A DNA stretch of 64,000 nt from JALZEG01 sp035942255 (GCA_035942255.1 DASZDG010000022.1:15789-79788); one strand, 5' to 3'; shown: positions 42,672-51,504, counted from the first letter of the stretch. The notes: generated by a model from the letters alone, not told the origin. Program-made: numbers and translations.

Positions 42672-43546
42672 GGGTCACGGGGATCGGAGGCGGCCACGGC
42701 CTTGCCGCGACGCTGATGGCCGCGCGCCACTACGCGGACGACATCTCCGCGGTCGTCACGGTCGCCGACGACGGGGGATCGTCGGGCAAGCTCACGCGTG
42801 AGCTCGGCATCCCGCCCCCGGGCGACATCAGGAATTGCCTCGTCGCGCTCGCCGGCGACGACGACCGCGCGCGGCTGTACCAGCACCGGTTCCAGGAGGG
42901 CGCGTTGACCGGCCACACGGTCGGCAACCTGATCATCGCGGCGCTGACGGAGATGAAGGGCGACTTCGCCGAGGCCGTCGCCGCCGCGGGACGCATGCTC
43001 GGGTGCGAGGGCCGCGTGTATCCGGCGACCGGAGAGGTAGTCGCGCTGATGGCGCAGGTGCGCGACGGCGTCGTCCGCGGGCAAGTCGCGGTCGCGCAGA
43101 CGAAGGACCCGATACAGGCGCTGTTCCTCGAGCCGCGCAGCCCCCGCGCGAACCCCGAAGCCGTCCGAGCCATACGCGCGGCCGACCAGGTCGTCCTGGG
43201 GCCGGGAAGCCTCTTCACGAGCCTGATCGCGACGATCCTCGTGCCCGGCGTGCGTATGGCGCTCCAGGAGACGGACGCGACGCGCGTCTTCGTGTGCAAC
43301 GCGCGTATGCAGAAGGGCGAGACCGAGGGCCTCGACGCCGCCGCGCACGTCGAGTCGCTGCTCGCCCACGCGGGGCCGGACACCGTCGACGTCGTCCTCG
43401 TCCAGTCGCCGCCGCTCCCCGTAGACGGAGTGGAGGTGAGCTCGCTGAAGGGCCTGGGTGTGCGGGTCGTGGGGGCCGACGTGGCGTCGGAGAGCGGGGC
43501 GCACGACCCCGAGAGGCTGGCCGAGGTCCTCTCCTCGCTCCGCTGA
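42668..43546 (+). CDS. yvcK: YvcK/CofD-like gluconeogenesis factor
   Basis: 292 residues, GTG start in a GTGA overlap. Seen: VTGIGGGHGLAATLMAARHY, VVTVADDGGSSGKLTRELGI, PPGDIRNCLVAL, FQEGALTGHTVGNLIIAALT, VVLGPGSLFTSLIATILVPG and VCNARMQKGETEG. YvcK binds UDP-sugars and controls carbon flow and cell-wall precursor supply. The gene following it in most relatives, whiA, is missing; gap comes next. Confidence 0.94.
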   Translation: MRVTGIGGGHGLAATLMAARHYADDISAVVTVADDGGSSGKLTRELGIPPPGDIRNCLVALAGDDDRARLYQHRFQEGALTGHTVGNLIIAALTEMKGDFAEAVAAAGRMLGCEGRVYPATGEVVALMAQVRDGVVRGQVAVAQTKDPIQALFLEPRSPRANPEAVRAIRAADQVVLGPGSLFTSLIATILVPGVRMALQETDATRVFVCNARMQKGETEGLDAAAHVESLLAHAGPDTVDVVLVQSPPLPVDGVEVSSLKGLGVRVVGADVASESGAHDPERLAEVLSSLR

Positions 43547-43559
43547 AACGAGGCGCCGT

Positions 43560-43565
43560 TAGGAT
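43560..43565 (+). promoter_or_regulatory. Putative -10 box (TAGGAT) of gap
   Basis: TAGGAT lies 45 nt before the gap ATG in the gap after yvcK; the leader carries a GGGAGGG ribosome site close to the start. Confidence 0.4.
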
Positions 43566-43610
43566 GGGCGCTCACCCACTTTCGACCCCACACTCCGGGA
43601 GGGATCGTCG

Positions 43611-44618
43611 ATGACGACGCGAATCGGGATCAACGGCTTCGGCCGGATCGGCCGCAACTTCTACAGGGCCCTCAAGGCCACCGGCTCGGACCTGCAAGTC
43701 GTGGCCGTGAACGATCTCGGCGACGCCGAGACGATGGCGCACCTCCTGAAGTACGACTCGGTGCACGGGCGCTTCGACCGCGAGGTGAAGGTCAGCAACG
43801 GCGGGTTCACGATCGACGGCGAGGACATCAAGCTGCTGTCGGAGCGGGACCCCGGGCAGCTCCCGTGGGGCGACCTCGGCGTCGACATCGTGATCGAGTC
43901 GACGGGCTTCTTCACGAAGCGCGGCGACGCCGGCAAGCACGTCGAGGGCGGCGCGAAGAAGGTCATCATCTCGGCCCCCGCGAAGGAAGAGGACATCACG
44001 ATCGTGATGGGGGTCAACCACGAGGAGTACGACCCGTCGCAGCACCACATCATCTCGAACGCGTCGTGCACGACGAACTGCGTGGTCCCGCTCGCGAAGG
44101 TCCTGCAGGACAACTGGGGGATCGACAAGGGCTTCATGACGACGTGCCACGCGTACACGAACGACCAGAACACGCTCGACCTCGCGCGTGACGACCTCCG
44201 GCGCGCGCGTGCGGCCGCGGTGAACATCATCCCGACGACGACGGGGGCCGCCAAGGCCGCGTCGCTGGCGATGCCCGAGCTGAAGGGCCGTCTCGACGGC
44301 CTCGCCCTGCGCGTGCCGGTGCCCGACGGGTCGATCACCGACATCGTCGCGGTCGTCAACGGCGAGCCGTCGAAGGACGACGTGAACAACGCCTACCGCG
44401 AGGCCGCGGGCTCCGCCGCCATGAAGGGGATCCTCGAGTACACCGAGGACGCCATCGTGTCGAGCGACATCGTCGGCAACCCGCACTCGTGCATCATCGA
44501 CGGCGCGTCGACGATGGTGAACGGGAACATGGTGAAGGTCCTGGGCTGGTACGACAACGAGTGGGGCTACTCGAACCGCCTGGTGGACCTGACGGCCCTG
44601 GTGGCGAGCAAGCTCTAG
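43611..44618 (+). CDS. gap: Glyceraldehyde-3-phosphate dehydrogenase, type I
   Basis: 335 residues. Oxidises GAP to 1,3-bisphosphoglycerate. NAD-binding INGFGRIGRNF at the N-terminus, VNDLG (33-37), catalytic Cys153 in NASCTTNCVVPLAKVL, the histidine of TCHAYTND and the C-terminal WYDNEWGYSNRLVDL. It is separated from pgk-tpiA-apgM by three accessory genes. Confidence 0.97.
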   Translation: MTTRIGINGFGRIGRNFYRALKATGSDLQVVAVNDLGDAETMAHLLKYDSVHGRFDREVKVSNGGFTIDGEDIKLLSERDPGQLPWGDLGVDIVIESTGFFTKRGDAGKHVEGGAKKVIISAPAKEEDITIVMGVNHEEYDPSQHHIISNASCTTNCVVPLAKVLQDNWGIDKGFMTTCHAYTNDQNTLDLARDDLRRARAAAVNIIPTTTGAAKAASLAMPELKGRLDGLALRVPVPDGSITDIVAVVNGEPSKDDVNNAYREAAGSAAMKGILEYTEDAIVSSDIVGNPHSCIIDGASTMVNGNMVKVLGWYDNEWGYSNRLVDLTALVASKL

Positions 44619-44670
44619 CTCTGCTGTCGCGGCTGCCGACTGACAAAACCAAGACCCAAGGGGGTGAGTC

Positions 44671-45957
44671 TTGGCGTCGCTTCGCGACGTGGCAGAGGAG
44701 GTTCTCCGCGATCACGCTGACGGTCGGCCTCTCCATTACAGGGAGATAACGAGAATCGCGCTGGAGCGCGGACTATGGGCCCCGCTAGGGGTGACCCCTG
44801 AGGCTTCGATGTCCGCGGCCTTGTCGACCGAGGTCAGGGGTTTACATACCAGCGGAAGACCCGGGCGCTTCAAGGCGTTCGGACGTGGGCTTTATGGCCT
44901 GCGAAGGTCCTCAGCTGCCGTGCACGGCTCGATCGAGGAGCAGAATGCTTCGGTCAAGACGCGTCTCCGCGATGCCTTGGGGTCGATGCATCCGCGTGCG
45001 TTCGAGGAGCTGATAGCTCAACTCCTCACCGCTATCGGCTTCGAGGACGTCGAGGTTACGAGCTACTCGCGCGACGGTGGCGTGGACGTCCGCGGCCGTC
45101 TTGCCGTCGGGGGCGTCACCGACGTTCGGACGGCAATCCAAGTGAAGCGCTGGGGAAAGAACGTTCCCGACCATGTTGTGAGGGAATTGCGGGGCGGGTT
45201 GGGCACACATGAGCGCGGGCTGATCATTACGCTCTCGGACTTCACGCCTGCATCAAAGATCGAGGCTGTTAAGAGCGACCGCGCGCCGATTTCGCTCGTA
45301 TCGGGTGACGAACTCGTGAACCTCCTGGTGGAATACCGGATCGGCGTCGTAGCAAGAGACGTCACGGTTCTTGAACTCGATGAGGGAGCAATCGGCCTCA
45401 ATTCTGAGCAGGAGGACGTCGCTGCCGTCGAGGCACCCGGAGCCAGCATCGTCGGGGATCTCGGTGGTCGTGGGGTCTGGATCTGGCCCCTGCCAGGCGG
45501 CCGAAAAGGGTGGCTACGAAGCCTGCAACGCATGCTGCGGGAAGTAGTCGAAAGCGACCCGACCGTCTCTTCAGCGGTCGAGTGGATGATCAAGTCGTTT
45601 GCCAACGTGCAGAGCGAAGGCGCCGCGCGTTCGTACTGGAATGTGCCTCGGAGGATGGGCCTAATTGAGGTCTTAGGCGAGCGACTTCAGTTAACTGAGG
45701 CAGGAGCGACGTATCTCTCGACCGGCGACGATGCCGTCTTGTTGGGCCAAATCGAGGCGACTATCGCTGGGATCTCCGAGCTTCTGGAAGCCCTCCGTGA
45801 AGCGCCCCTGGACGAAAGCCAGGCCTTGGAGGTACTGAGGTCGAAGCTCGGTGTGACATGGCAGACGACGGCGCAGGTCAAGCATCGACTCGGGTGGTTG
45901 GAGAATCTCGGGGTCGTACGGCGGCGAGGCAAGGCGTACGGTCTCGTAACCCCATAG
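44671..45957 (+). CDS. HARE-HTH and Mrr-type restriction endonuclease protein
   Basis: 428 residues, TTG start behind a GGGGTG-rich site. Residues 1-78 look like the HARE winged-helix domain (LRDVAEEVLRDHADGRPLHY, GRFKAFGRGLYGLR). Residues 105-215 are an Mrr-type PD-(D/E)xK nuclease: FEELIAQLLTAIGF with E112, GGVDV with D139 and IQVKRW with Gln157/Lys159. The C-terminal half has further helices (VKHRLGWLENLGVVRRRGKA). The reading is visibly richer in A/T than neighbours, suggesting transfer. Probably cuts modified or foreign DNA; the methylation target is unknown. No partner methylase is seen. Confidence 0.82.
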   Translation: MASLRDVAEEVLRDHADGRPLHYREITRIALERGLWAPLGVTPEASMSAALSTEVRGLHTSGRPGRFKAFGRGLYGLRRSSAAVHGSIEEQNASVKTRLRDALGSMHPRAFEELIAQLLTAIGFEDVEVTSYSRDGGVDVRGRLAVGGVTDVRTAIQVKRWGKNVPDHVVRELRGGLGTHERGLIITLSDFTPASKIEAVKSDRAPISLVSGDELVNLLVEYRIGVVARDVTVLELDEGAIGLNSEQEDVAAVEAPGASIVGDLGGRGVWIWPLPGGRKGWLRSLQRMLREVVESDPTVSSAVEWMIKSFANVQSEGAARSYWNVPRRMGLIEVLGERLQLTEAGATYLSTGDDAVLLGQIEATIAGISELLEALREAPLDESQALEVLRSKLGVTWQTTAQVKHRLGWLENLGVVRRRGKAYGLVTP

Positions 45958-46152
45958 GGACTCGTCGATGTCGGGTGTGGCGTCGCGCTTCGACGCTCAG
46001 CCCGACGACGATGTAGCTCACGTCTCGGATCGTCTATTTCCCCCTACGCGGGGGAGGTCGACGCGTTCACGATGCCCCTGGGCCCGGCCGCGCATCCTGC
46101 CGGCCCCCTTCGTGCGTTGAAGGGACAATTACCCGAACGACCGGGAGGGGCG
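45958..46152 (+). other. Intergenic region before the sigma factor
   Basis: 195 nt. A weak ccccc/ggggg stem near 46040-46054 and the GGGAGGGG ribosome site at 46143-46150 are the only elements seen. No further gene is supported. Confidence 0.3.
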
Positions 46153-46683
46153 GTGGACGACCGAGGCGGGGCAGGGCAGGACGAAGAACTGATCGCGTTC
46201 TGCCGGCGGGAGCACGGGCGGGTCGTGGGGCTGCTCAGCCTCTACTGCGGCGACGCCGCACTCGCCGAGGAGCTGGCGCAGGATGCCCTCGCCCGCGTCT
46301 GCCGCGACTGGCGCAAGGTCCGGCGCATGGACCATCCCGAGGCCTGGACGAGCCGCGTCGCCGTCAACCTCGCCAACTCCTACTTCCGGCGCCGCGCCGC
46401 CGAGCGGCGTGCCCGCGACCGCCTCGCGGCCCGGCCCCCGGAGGAGGCCGCGGCCCCCGACCCGGCGGTCGTCCTCAGCGTCCGGCAGGCCGTCGCGAGC
46501 CTGCCCCCGCGTCAGAGGACGGCGCTGTTGCTCCACTACTTCTGCGACCTCCCGTTCGCGCAGGTCGCGGACCTGATGGGAGCGCCGGAACCGACCGTGA
46601 AGTCACTCGCGCGCCGGGGCATCGCCCGTCTGCGCTCGTCCGAGTCACTGGCAACCCGCGAGGAGGCCCCTAATGCAATCTGA
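46153..46683 (+). CDS. ECF-type RNA polymerase sigma factor (SigE-like, SigK/SigM group)
   Basis: 176 residues from GTG 46153, which follows GGGAGGGG; an upstream frame to 46072 lacks conservation. Sigma-2 region: LAEELAQDALARVCRDWRKV, MDHPEAWTSRVAVNLANSYF. Sigma-4 region: ASLPPRQRTALLLHYFCDLP, FAQVADLMGAPEPTVKSLAR. Overlaps the following gene by 11 nt, the usual sigma/anti-sigma coupling, so the downstream membrane protein is the likely partner. Confidence 0.88.
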   Translation: MDDRGGAGQDEELIAFCRREHGRVVGLLSLYCGDAALAEELAQDALARVCRDWRKVRRMDHPEAWTSRVAVNLANSYFRRRAAERRARDRLAARPPEEAAAPDPAVVLSVRQAVASLPPRQRTALLLHYFCDLPFAQVADLMGAPEPTVKSLARRGIARLRSSESLATREEAPNAI

Positions 46684-47713
46684 CGATCTCAAGAGGATGC
46701 TGGCCGAGGCGGCGGCGGACCCGTCCCGTCCGCTCGACGCGGGTGCGGTCGTGAGGAGGGGCCGCCGCCAGAGGAGGACGAGGGCCGCCGCGGCGGCGAC
46801 CGGCCTTGCGGTGGTTCTGGCCGGAGCGTCGGCGTCGCTGGGCACGCTCGGCCGCGATACCGACTCGGGTCCGGGCCCCGCCGCCGCCGAGAGCGCCGAC
46901 CCGTGCCGTCTCGGCCCCGCCGTGCACGTGGTCGTCTTCCTCGAGGACCACGCTTCGACGGTCGACGTCGACGCTCTCGGACACGAGCTCGAGGCGGACC
47001 CAGGAGTCGTCGAGGTCCGCTACGTGTCGCCGGAGGAGGGTTACGAGGAGCTCACGGAGAGGCTCGGGGATCACCCGAACGCCGAGCCCGTCGCGTCGGT
47101 TCCCGCGACGTTCAGGGTCGAGACCGTCGACGAGTCGGCGACCCGGCGGATCGAGCAGATCAGCGGCCCCGCGATCGAGCGCGTGCGGACCAGCCTCGAC
47201 GCACGACGCATCGCGTGTCACGAACCGATCCTCGCCGCGCCGCGGGGGGAGAGCGACTACCCGACCTTCGGCGACGGCCACGGGACCGAGGTCCGGCTCC
47301 TCTCGCTGGCCTGTGGTGCCTCGCCGATCCGCGTGCGCGGCGACGTCATCCAGACGCCGGCGGACTGGTGCGGGGTGGAGATGGACGTCACCAACGGACG
47401 CCGGCACTCGATCAGGTTCGAGGCGCGGGAGCAGAGGCTCACGGATTCGGACGGACACGTGTACCTCCCCTGGCTCCGGGCGATCCGCGCCGCGGGATCG
47501 CCGTCGCGTCTCCTCGACGTCGAGATCGCTCCGGGCGCGAGGCGCAAGGGAACGATCTTCTATGAGGTGGCTCCGGGCGCGCATCCCGAGACGTTGTTCC
47601 TGGTCCCCACGCGTACGCGGCCCGTGGTCGTTCGCTTCAACCGCAGGGGGTGCGGCGGCTTGATGAGGGACGCCCGCGGGGACTTCGCCTGCAGCTACGC
47701 CCCCCGTACGTAA
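46673..47713 (+). CDS. Putative membrane anti-sigma partner with an FtsX-like extracellular domain
   Basis: 346 residues. A short basic cytoplasmic part (DAGAVVRRGRRQRRTRAAAA) and one hydrophobic segment (AAAAATGLAVVLAGASASLG) are followed by a domain that reads like the FtsX extracellular domain: HVVVFLEDHASTVDVDALGH, VVEVRYVSPEEGYEELTERL and VPATFRV. A second beta-rich domain (VEMDVTNGRRHSIRFEAREQ, GARRKGTIFYEVAPGAHPET) resembles Ig-like DUF4352 domains, with several cysteines (DWCGVE, GCGG, FACSY). No classical ZAS anti-sigma motif is seen. Position says anti-sigma factor; the FtsX fold assignment is by eye. Confidence 0.6.
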   Translation: MQSDDLKRMLAEAAADPSRPLDAGAVVRRGRRQRRTRAAAAATGLAVVLAGASASLGTLGRDTDSGPGPAAAESADPCRLGPAVHVVVFLEDHASTVDVDALGHELEADPGVVEVRYVSPEEGYEELTERLGDHPNAEPVASVPATFRVETVDESATRRIEQISGPAIERVRTSLDARRIACHEPILAAPRGESDYPTFGDGHGTEVRLLSLACGASPIRVRGDVIQTPADWCGVEMDVTNGRRHSIRFEAREQRLTDSDGHVYLPWLRAIRAAGSPSRLLDVEIAPGARRKGTIFYEVAPGAHPETLFLVPTRTRPVVVRFNRRGCGGLMRDARGDFACSYAPRT

Positions 47714-47741
47714 GGCGGAGGAACCGCCCGGCCCGACCTTC

Positions 47742-47747
47742 TACACT
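47742..47747 (+). promoter_or_regulatory. -10 box (TACACT) of pgk, leaderless arrangement
   Basis: TACACT ends 8 nt before the pgk ATG, with no ribosome-binding site. Confidence 0.5.
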
Positions 47748-47755
47748 CGGCCCCC

Positions 47756-48973
47756 ATGGGCCCGGCTCCGAAGATCCCCACCGACCTTCCCGGCATCGAC
47801 TCGCTCGACGTCGACGGCAAGCGTGTGCTCGTGCGCTGCGACCTCAACGTCCCGCTGAAGGACGGCCGGATCACGGACGACCTCAGGATCCGGGCGGCGC
47901 TCCCTACGTTGCGCGCCCTGCTGGACCGCGGCGCCCGGCTCGCCGTCTGCTCCCACCTCGGCCGCCCCAAGGGGAAGGTCGTGGACGAGTTGAGCCTGAA
48001 GCCGGTCGGCAACAGGCTCTCTGAGCTCCTCGACCGTCACGTCGAGGTCGCCGGCGACGTGATCGGCGAGAGCGCCCGCCTCGCGTGCGCCAGCAACTAC
48101 GACGTCGTGCTGCTCGAGAACCTCAGGTTCGAGGAGGGGGAGGAGCGCAACGACCCCGACCTCGCCGCGGCCCTCGCGGCCCTCGCCGACGCCTACGTCG
48201 ACGACGCGTTCGGCGCCGCTCACCGCGCCCACGCCTCGATCTCGGGAGTGGCCGAGCTGCTCACGGCCGCCGCGGGATATCTCCTCGTCGAGGAGGTCGC
48301 GGCGCTCGAGCGGCTGCTGCACTCGCCCGAGCACCCGTTCGTCGCCGTTCTCGGCGGGGCGAAGGTCTCCGACAAGCTCAGCGTGATCGGCAACCTCCTC
48401 GACCGCGTCGACACGATCTGCATCGGCGGGGCGATGGCGTTCACGCTGCTCGTCGCCCAGGGGCACGACGTCGGCCGCTCGCTCGTCGAGCACGACCGCG
48501 TCGACGAGGTGCGGGACGTGCTCGGGAAGGCCACCGACAGGGGTGTGTCGATCCTGTTGCCGAGCGACGTCGTCGCGGCCGACGCGCCCGACTCTCCGGC
48601 GGGGTGCGAGACCGTCCCACTGGACGCGATCGGCGACCGCCTCGGCGTCGACATCGGCCCGGAGACGTCGACTCGTTTCGCCGAGGCGATCACGGCCGCG
48701 CGGACCGCTTTGTGGAACGGCCCCATGGGCATCTTCGAGATCCCCGAGTTCGCCGGAGGGACCCGCGCCGTCGCCGAGGCCGTCGCGTCCGCGACCAAGA
48801 ACGGCGCCTACACCGTCGCGGGCGGCGGCGACTCGGCGGCCGCGTTGAAGCAGCTGGGGATGGAGGACGCCGTGTCGCATCTCTCGACCGGCGGCGGCGC
48901 GTCGCTCGAGCTCCTGGAGGGGCGCGAGCTGCCGGGCGTCGCGGTGCTGCGAGCGAAAGGACGACCCGCATGA
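47756..48973 (+). CDS. pgk: Phosphoglycerate kinase
   Basis: 405 residues. Transfers phosphate from 1,3-bisphosphoglycerate to ADP. Substrate-binding VRCDLNVPLKDGRITDD, CSHLGRPKG, LLENLRFEEGEERND, AVLGGAKVSDKLSVIGNLLD and nucleotide-binding TVAGGGDSAAALKQLG. Overlaps tpiA by 4 nt (ATGA). Confidence 0.97.
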   Translation: MGPAPKIPTDLPGIDSLDVDGKRVLVRCDLNVPLKDGRITDDLRIRAALPTLRALLDRGARLAVCSHLGRPKGKVVDELSLKPVGNRLSELLDRHVEVAGDVIGESARLACASNYDVVLLENLRFEEGEERNDPDLAAALAALADAYVDDAFGAAHRAHASISGVAELLTAAAGYLLVEEVAALERLLHSPEHPFVAVLGGAKVSDKLSVIGNLLDRVDTICIGGAMAFTLLVAQGHDVGRSLVEHDRVDEVRDVLGKATDRGVSILLPSDVVAADAPDSPAGCETVPLDAIGDRLGVDIGPETSTRFAEAITAARTALWNGPMGIFEIPEFAGGTRAVAEAVASATKNGAYTVAGGGDSAAALKQLGMEDAVSHLSTGGGASLELLEGRELPGVAVLRAKGRPA

Positions 48974-49737
48974 GAACGCCTCTGATCGCAGGCAACTGGA
49001 AGATGTTCAAGACGCATCTCGAGGCCATGCGGCTGGTGCAGGCGCTCAACCACGAGCTCGCCGGCCACGACTACGACGCGGTCGAGGTCGTCGTGTGCCC
49101 GCCGTTCACCGCGCTGCGGACGGTCCAGACGCTCATCGACTCCGACCGTTACCTCATCGGCCTCGGCGCCCAGAACATGCACGCGGCGAAGGAGGGCGCG
49201 TTCACCGGGGAGGTCTCGGCCGACATGCTGAAGGCCCTCGCGGTGAAGTACGTGATCCTCGGCCACTCGGAGCGGCGGGAGATCTTCGGCGAGACCGACG
49301 AGGACGTGAACGGCAAGGTCCGCGCCGCGTTCGCCGCCGGCCTCACCCCGATCATGTGCTGCGGCGAGACCGCGATCGAGCGCGAGAACGACCGCACCGA
49401 CAAGAAGGTCGAGGCGCAGGTGCGCGAGGGGCTGAAGGGGCTGCGCGCCGAGCAGGCCCGCGAGGTCGTGATCGCCTACGAGCCGATCTGGGCGATCGGC
49501 ACCGGGAAGACCGCGACGCCCGACGACGCGCAGAAGACGATCGGGTTCATCCGGGGCGTTCTCGCGCAGGCCTTCAGCCAGGACGTGGCCGACGCGGTCC
49601 GCATCCTTTACGGCGGCAGCATGAAGCCGGGCAACGCGAAGGCGATCGTCGGCCAGCCGGACGTGGACGGCGGCCTCGTCGGCGGAGCCTCGCTCGACGC
49701 CGGTGACTTCGCCGCGATCGTCAAAGCAGTCGGCTGA
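48970..49737 (+). CDS. tpiA: Triosephosphate isomerase
   Basis: 255 residues from ATG 48970. Interconverts DHAP and GAP. IAGNWKMFKT with the catalytic Asn/Lys, VILGHSERREIFGE with the catalytic His, IAYEPIWAIGTGKTATPDDA with the catalytic Glu, and ILYGGSMKPGNAKAI. Complete. Confidence 0.97.
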   Translation: MRTPLIAGNWKMFKTHLEAMRLVQALNHELAGHDYDAVEVVVCPPFTALRTVQTLIDSDRYLIGLGAQNMHAAKEGAFTGEVSADMLKALAVKYVILGHSERREIFGETDEDVNGKVRAAFAAGLTPIMCCGETAIERENDRTDKKVEAQVREGLKGLRAEQAREVVIAYEPIWAIGTGKTATPDDAQKTIGFIRGVLAQAFSQDVADAVRILYGGSMKPGNAKAIVGQPDVDGGLVGGASLDAGDFAAIVKAVG

Positions 49738-49754
49738 GAGAGGGAGCTCCGCAC

Positions 49755-51047
49755 ATGGCGTTGAAGCGCATCTGCTACGTGATTCTGGACGGGCTCGGCG
49801 ACGACCCGCTTCCGGCGCTCGGGGGCCGCACGCCGCTCGAGGCCGCGCGCACGCCGTTGCTCGACCGCCTCGCGCGCGACGGGCGCAACGGCTACGTCAC
49901 GACGGTCGGTGAGGGCATCGCGCCCGAGTCCGACATCGCGGTGTTCGCGATCCTCGGCTACGACCCGCACGAGCACCACACGGGCCGCGGCCCCCTCGAG
50001 TCCGTAGGAGTGGGACTCGACGTCAAGGACGGCGACCTCGCCTATCGCGTGAACTTCGCGACTGTCGAACGAGAAGCCGATGGCTGGGCCATCCTCGACC
50101 GCAGGGTGGGCCGCGACCTGTCGTCGGAGGAGGCGCACGCTCTGGCGGAGGAGGTCCAGCAGAAGGTCCGCATCCCGGGCGCGACGTTCGAGTTCCGCGC
50201 GACGATCGGCCACCGCGGGGTCCTCGTGATCCGCTCGGACGAAGGCCCCCTCTCCGCCCAGGTCGAGAACTCCGATCCCGCGTACGGCCGCCAGGGCGCG
50301 CTCGGCGTAGCGAAGGAGACGTTCGACAACCACGTCGTGCACGTCACGCCGGTCGCCGGCCACGAGAACGACGAGCCCGCGCAGAGGGCCGCGCGGCTGA
50401 CGAACGAGTGGCTCGCGGCGTCGTACGAGGTGCTCGAAGCGTCCGAGACGAACCGCTCCCGCGTCGCCGCCGGGAAGATGCCCGGCAACTTCATCCTGAC
50501 GCGCGACGGCGGGGACCACCTGCCCGACCTCGTCCCTTTCCACGAGAAGTTCGGCCCCCGCATGGGCTGCTTCGTGGAGATGCCCGTGGAGCTCGGGATC
50601 GCGCGGCTCACCGGGATGGGGATAGTCGAGGCCCCCACCGGCATCCCGCCGCAGGAGCAGTACGGCCAGTGGGCGGCGCTCGCGCTCGAGGCGATCGAGG
50701 GCTACGACGGGCTCTACATCCACATCAAGGGCCCCGACGTCCCGGCCCACGACGGCGACCACGCGGGCAAGATCGCGAGCATCGAGGAGATCGACTCCCT
50801 GTTCTTCGCCCCGCTGCTCGAGGAGCTCGACCTCGGCCGCACGATCGTCGCGGTGACCGCGGACCACTCGACGAGCTGCGCACGCAAGGCCCACACGGAC
50901 GGGCCGGTCCCGCTCCTCGTCTCGGGCGGCGGGGTCAGCCCGGACGGCGTCCAGAGCTACGGCGAGACCGCGTCGCGCGAGGGAGCGATCGGCCATCTGC
51001 TGGGACCGCAGATCATGCCGAACCTCGTATCGCTGGCGAAAGCGTGA
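49755..51047 (+). CDS. apgM: 2,3-bisphosphoglycerate-independent phosphoglycerate mutase, archaeal type
   Basis: 430 residues. Interconverts 3- and 2-phosphoglycerate. The metal-binding start is YVILDGLGDDPLPALGG, with the phosphoserine region GEGIAPESDIAVFAILGYDP and C-terminal IHIKGPDVPAHDGD and VTADHSTSC metal ligands. It belongs to the archaeal ApgM group within the alkaline phosphatase superfamily, not the usual 510-residue GpmI. It completes a gap/pgk/tpiA/apgM glycolysis set. Confidence 0.92.
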   Translation: MALKRICYVILDGLGDDPLPALGGRTPLEAARTPLLDRLARDGRNGYVTTVGEGIAPESDIAVFAILGYDPHEHHTGRGPLESVGVGLDVKDGDLAYRVNFATVEREADGWAILDRRVGRDLSSEEAHALAEEVQQKVRIPGATFEFRATIGHRGVLVIRSDEGPLSAQVENSDPAYGRQGALGVAKETFDNHVVHVTPVAGHENDEPAQRAARLTNEWLAASYEVLEASETNRSRVAAGKMPGNFILTRDGGDHLPDLVPFHEKFGPRMGCFVEMPVELGIARLTGMGIVEAPTGIPPQEQYGQWAALALEAIEGYDGLYIHIKGPDVPAHDGDHAGKIASIEEIDSLFFAPLLEELDLGRTIVAVTADHSTSCARKAHTDGPVPLLVSGGGVSPDGVQSYGETASREGAIGHLLGPQIMPNLVSLAKA

Positions 51048-51056
51048 CGCCGGTCC

Positions 51057-51062
51057 TACTAT
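51057..51062 (+). promoter_or_regulatory. Putative -10 box (TACTAT) of the blaI-M56 operon
   Basis: TACTAT is 40 nt before the BlaI-type ATG, immediately after apgM. Two short AT-rich stretches follow in the leader, where the repressor might bind, but no clean dyad was recognised. Confidence 0.35.
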
Positions 51063-51102
51063 TGCCGTAGTTCTCCGACGGGAATTGAGGTGTCTCTCTT
51101 AC

Positions 51103-51504
51103 ATGGCTGCTCGAAGGAAGCACACGCTCGCCGACGTCCTCGGCCCCCTCGAGTCCGAGATCATGGACGTGGTCTGGGACGCCGGGGAGGTGACCGTGCG
51201 TGACGTGCACCGCGCGCTGAACGAGGCGAGGCCGATCGCGTACACGACCGTGATGACGACGCTCGGCAGGCTGACCGACAAGGGCCTGCTGCGGAGGGTC
51301 GAGGACCAGCCGGCGCACCGGTACTCCGCGCTGGTCTCACGCGAGGAGTACGCGAGCTCGACCGTGAAGTCCGTCGTGGACTGGCTCGTCCAGCACTTCC
51401 CGGATCCCGCCGTCGCGTATTTCGTCGACAAGGTCGGCAACGAGGACGAGGACGTCATCGCGAAGCTCCGGGACGCCATCGACCAGCGGAGAGCGCCTCA
51501 GTAA
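51103..51504 (+). CDS. BlaI/MecI/CopY-family transcriptional repressor
   Basis: 133 residues from ATG 51103. Winged helix with LGPLESEIMDVVWDAGEVTV, VHRALNEARPIAYTTVMTTL, GRLTDKGLLRRVEDQPAHRY. Represses until cleaved or inactivated by a BlaR1-like membrane protease; the next gene, one base downstream, is such an M56 protein. No beta-lactamase or copper gene is adjacent, so the target is unknown. Confidence 0.9.
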   Translation: MAARRKHTLADVLGPLESEIMDVVWDAGEVTVRDVHRALNEARPIAYTTVMTTLGRLTDKGLLRRVEDQPAHRYSALVSREEYASSTVKSVVDWLVQHFPDPAVAYFVDKVGNEDEDVIAKLRDAIDQRRAPQ

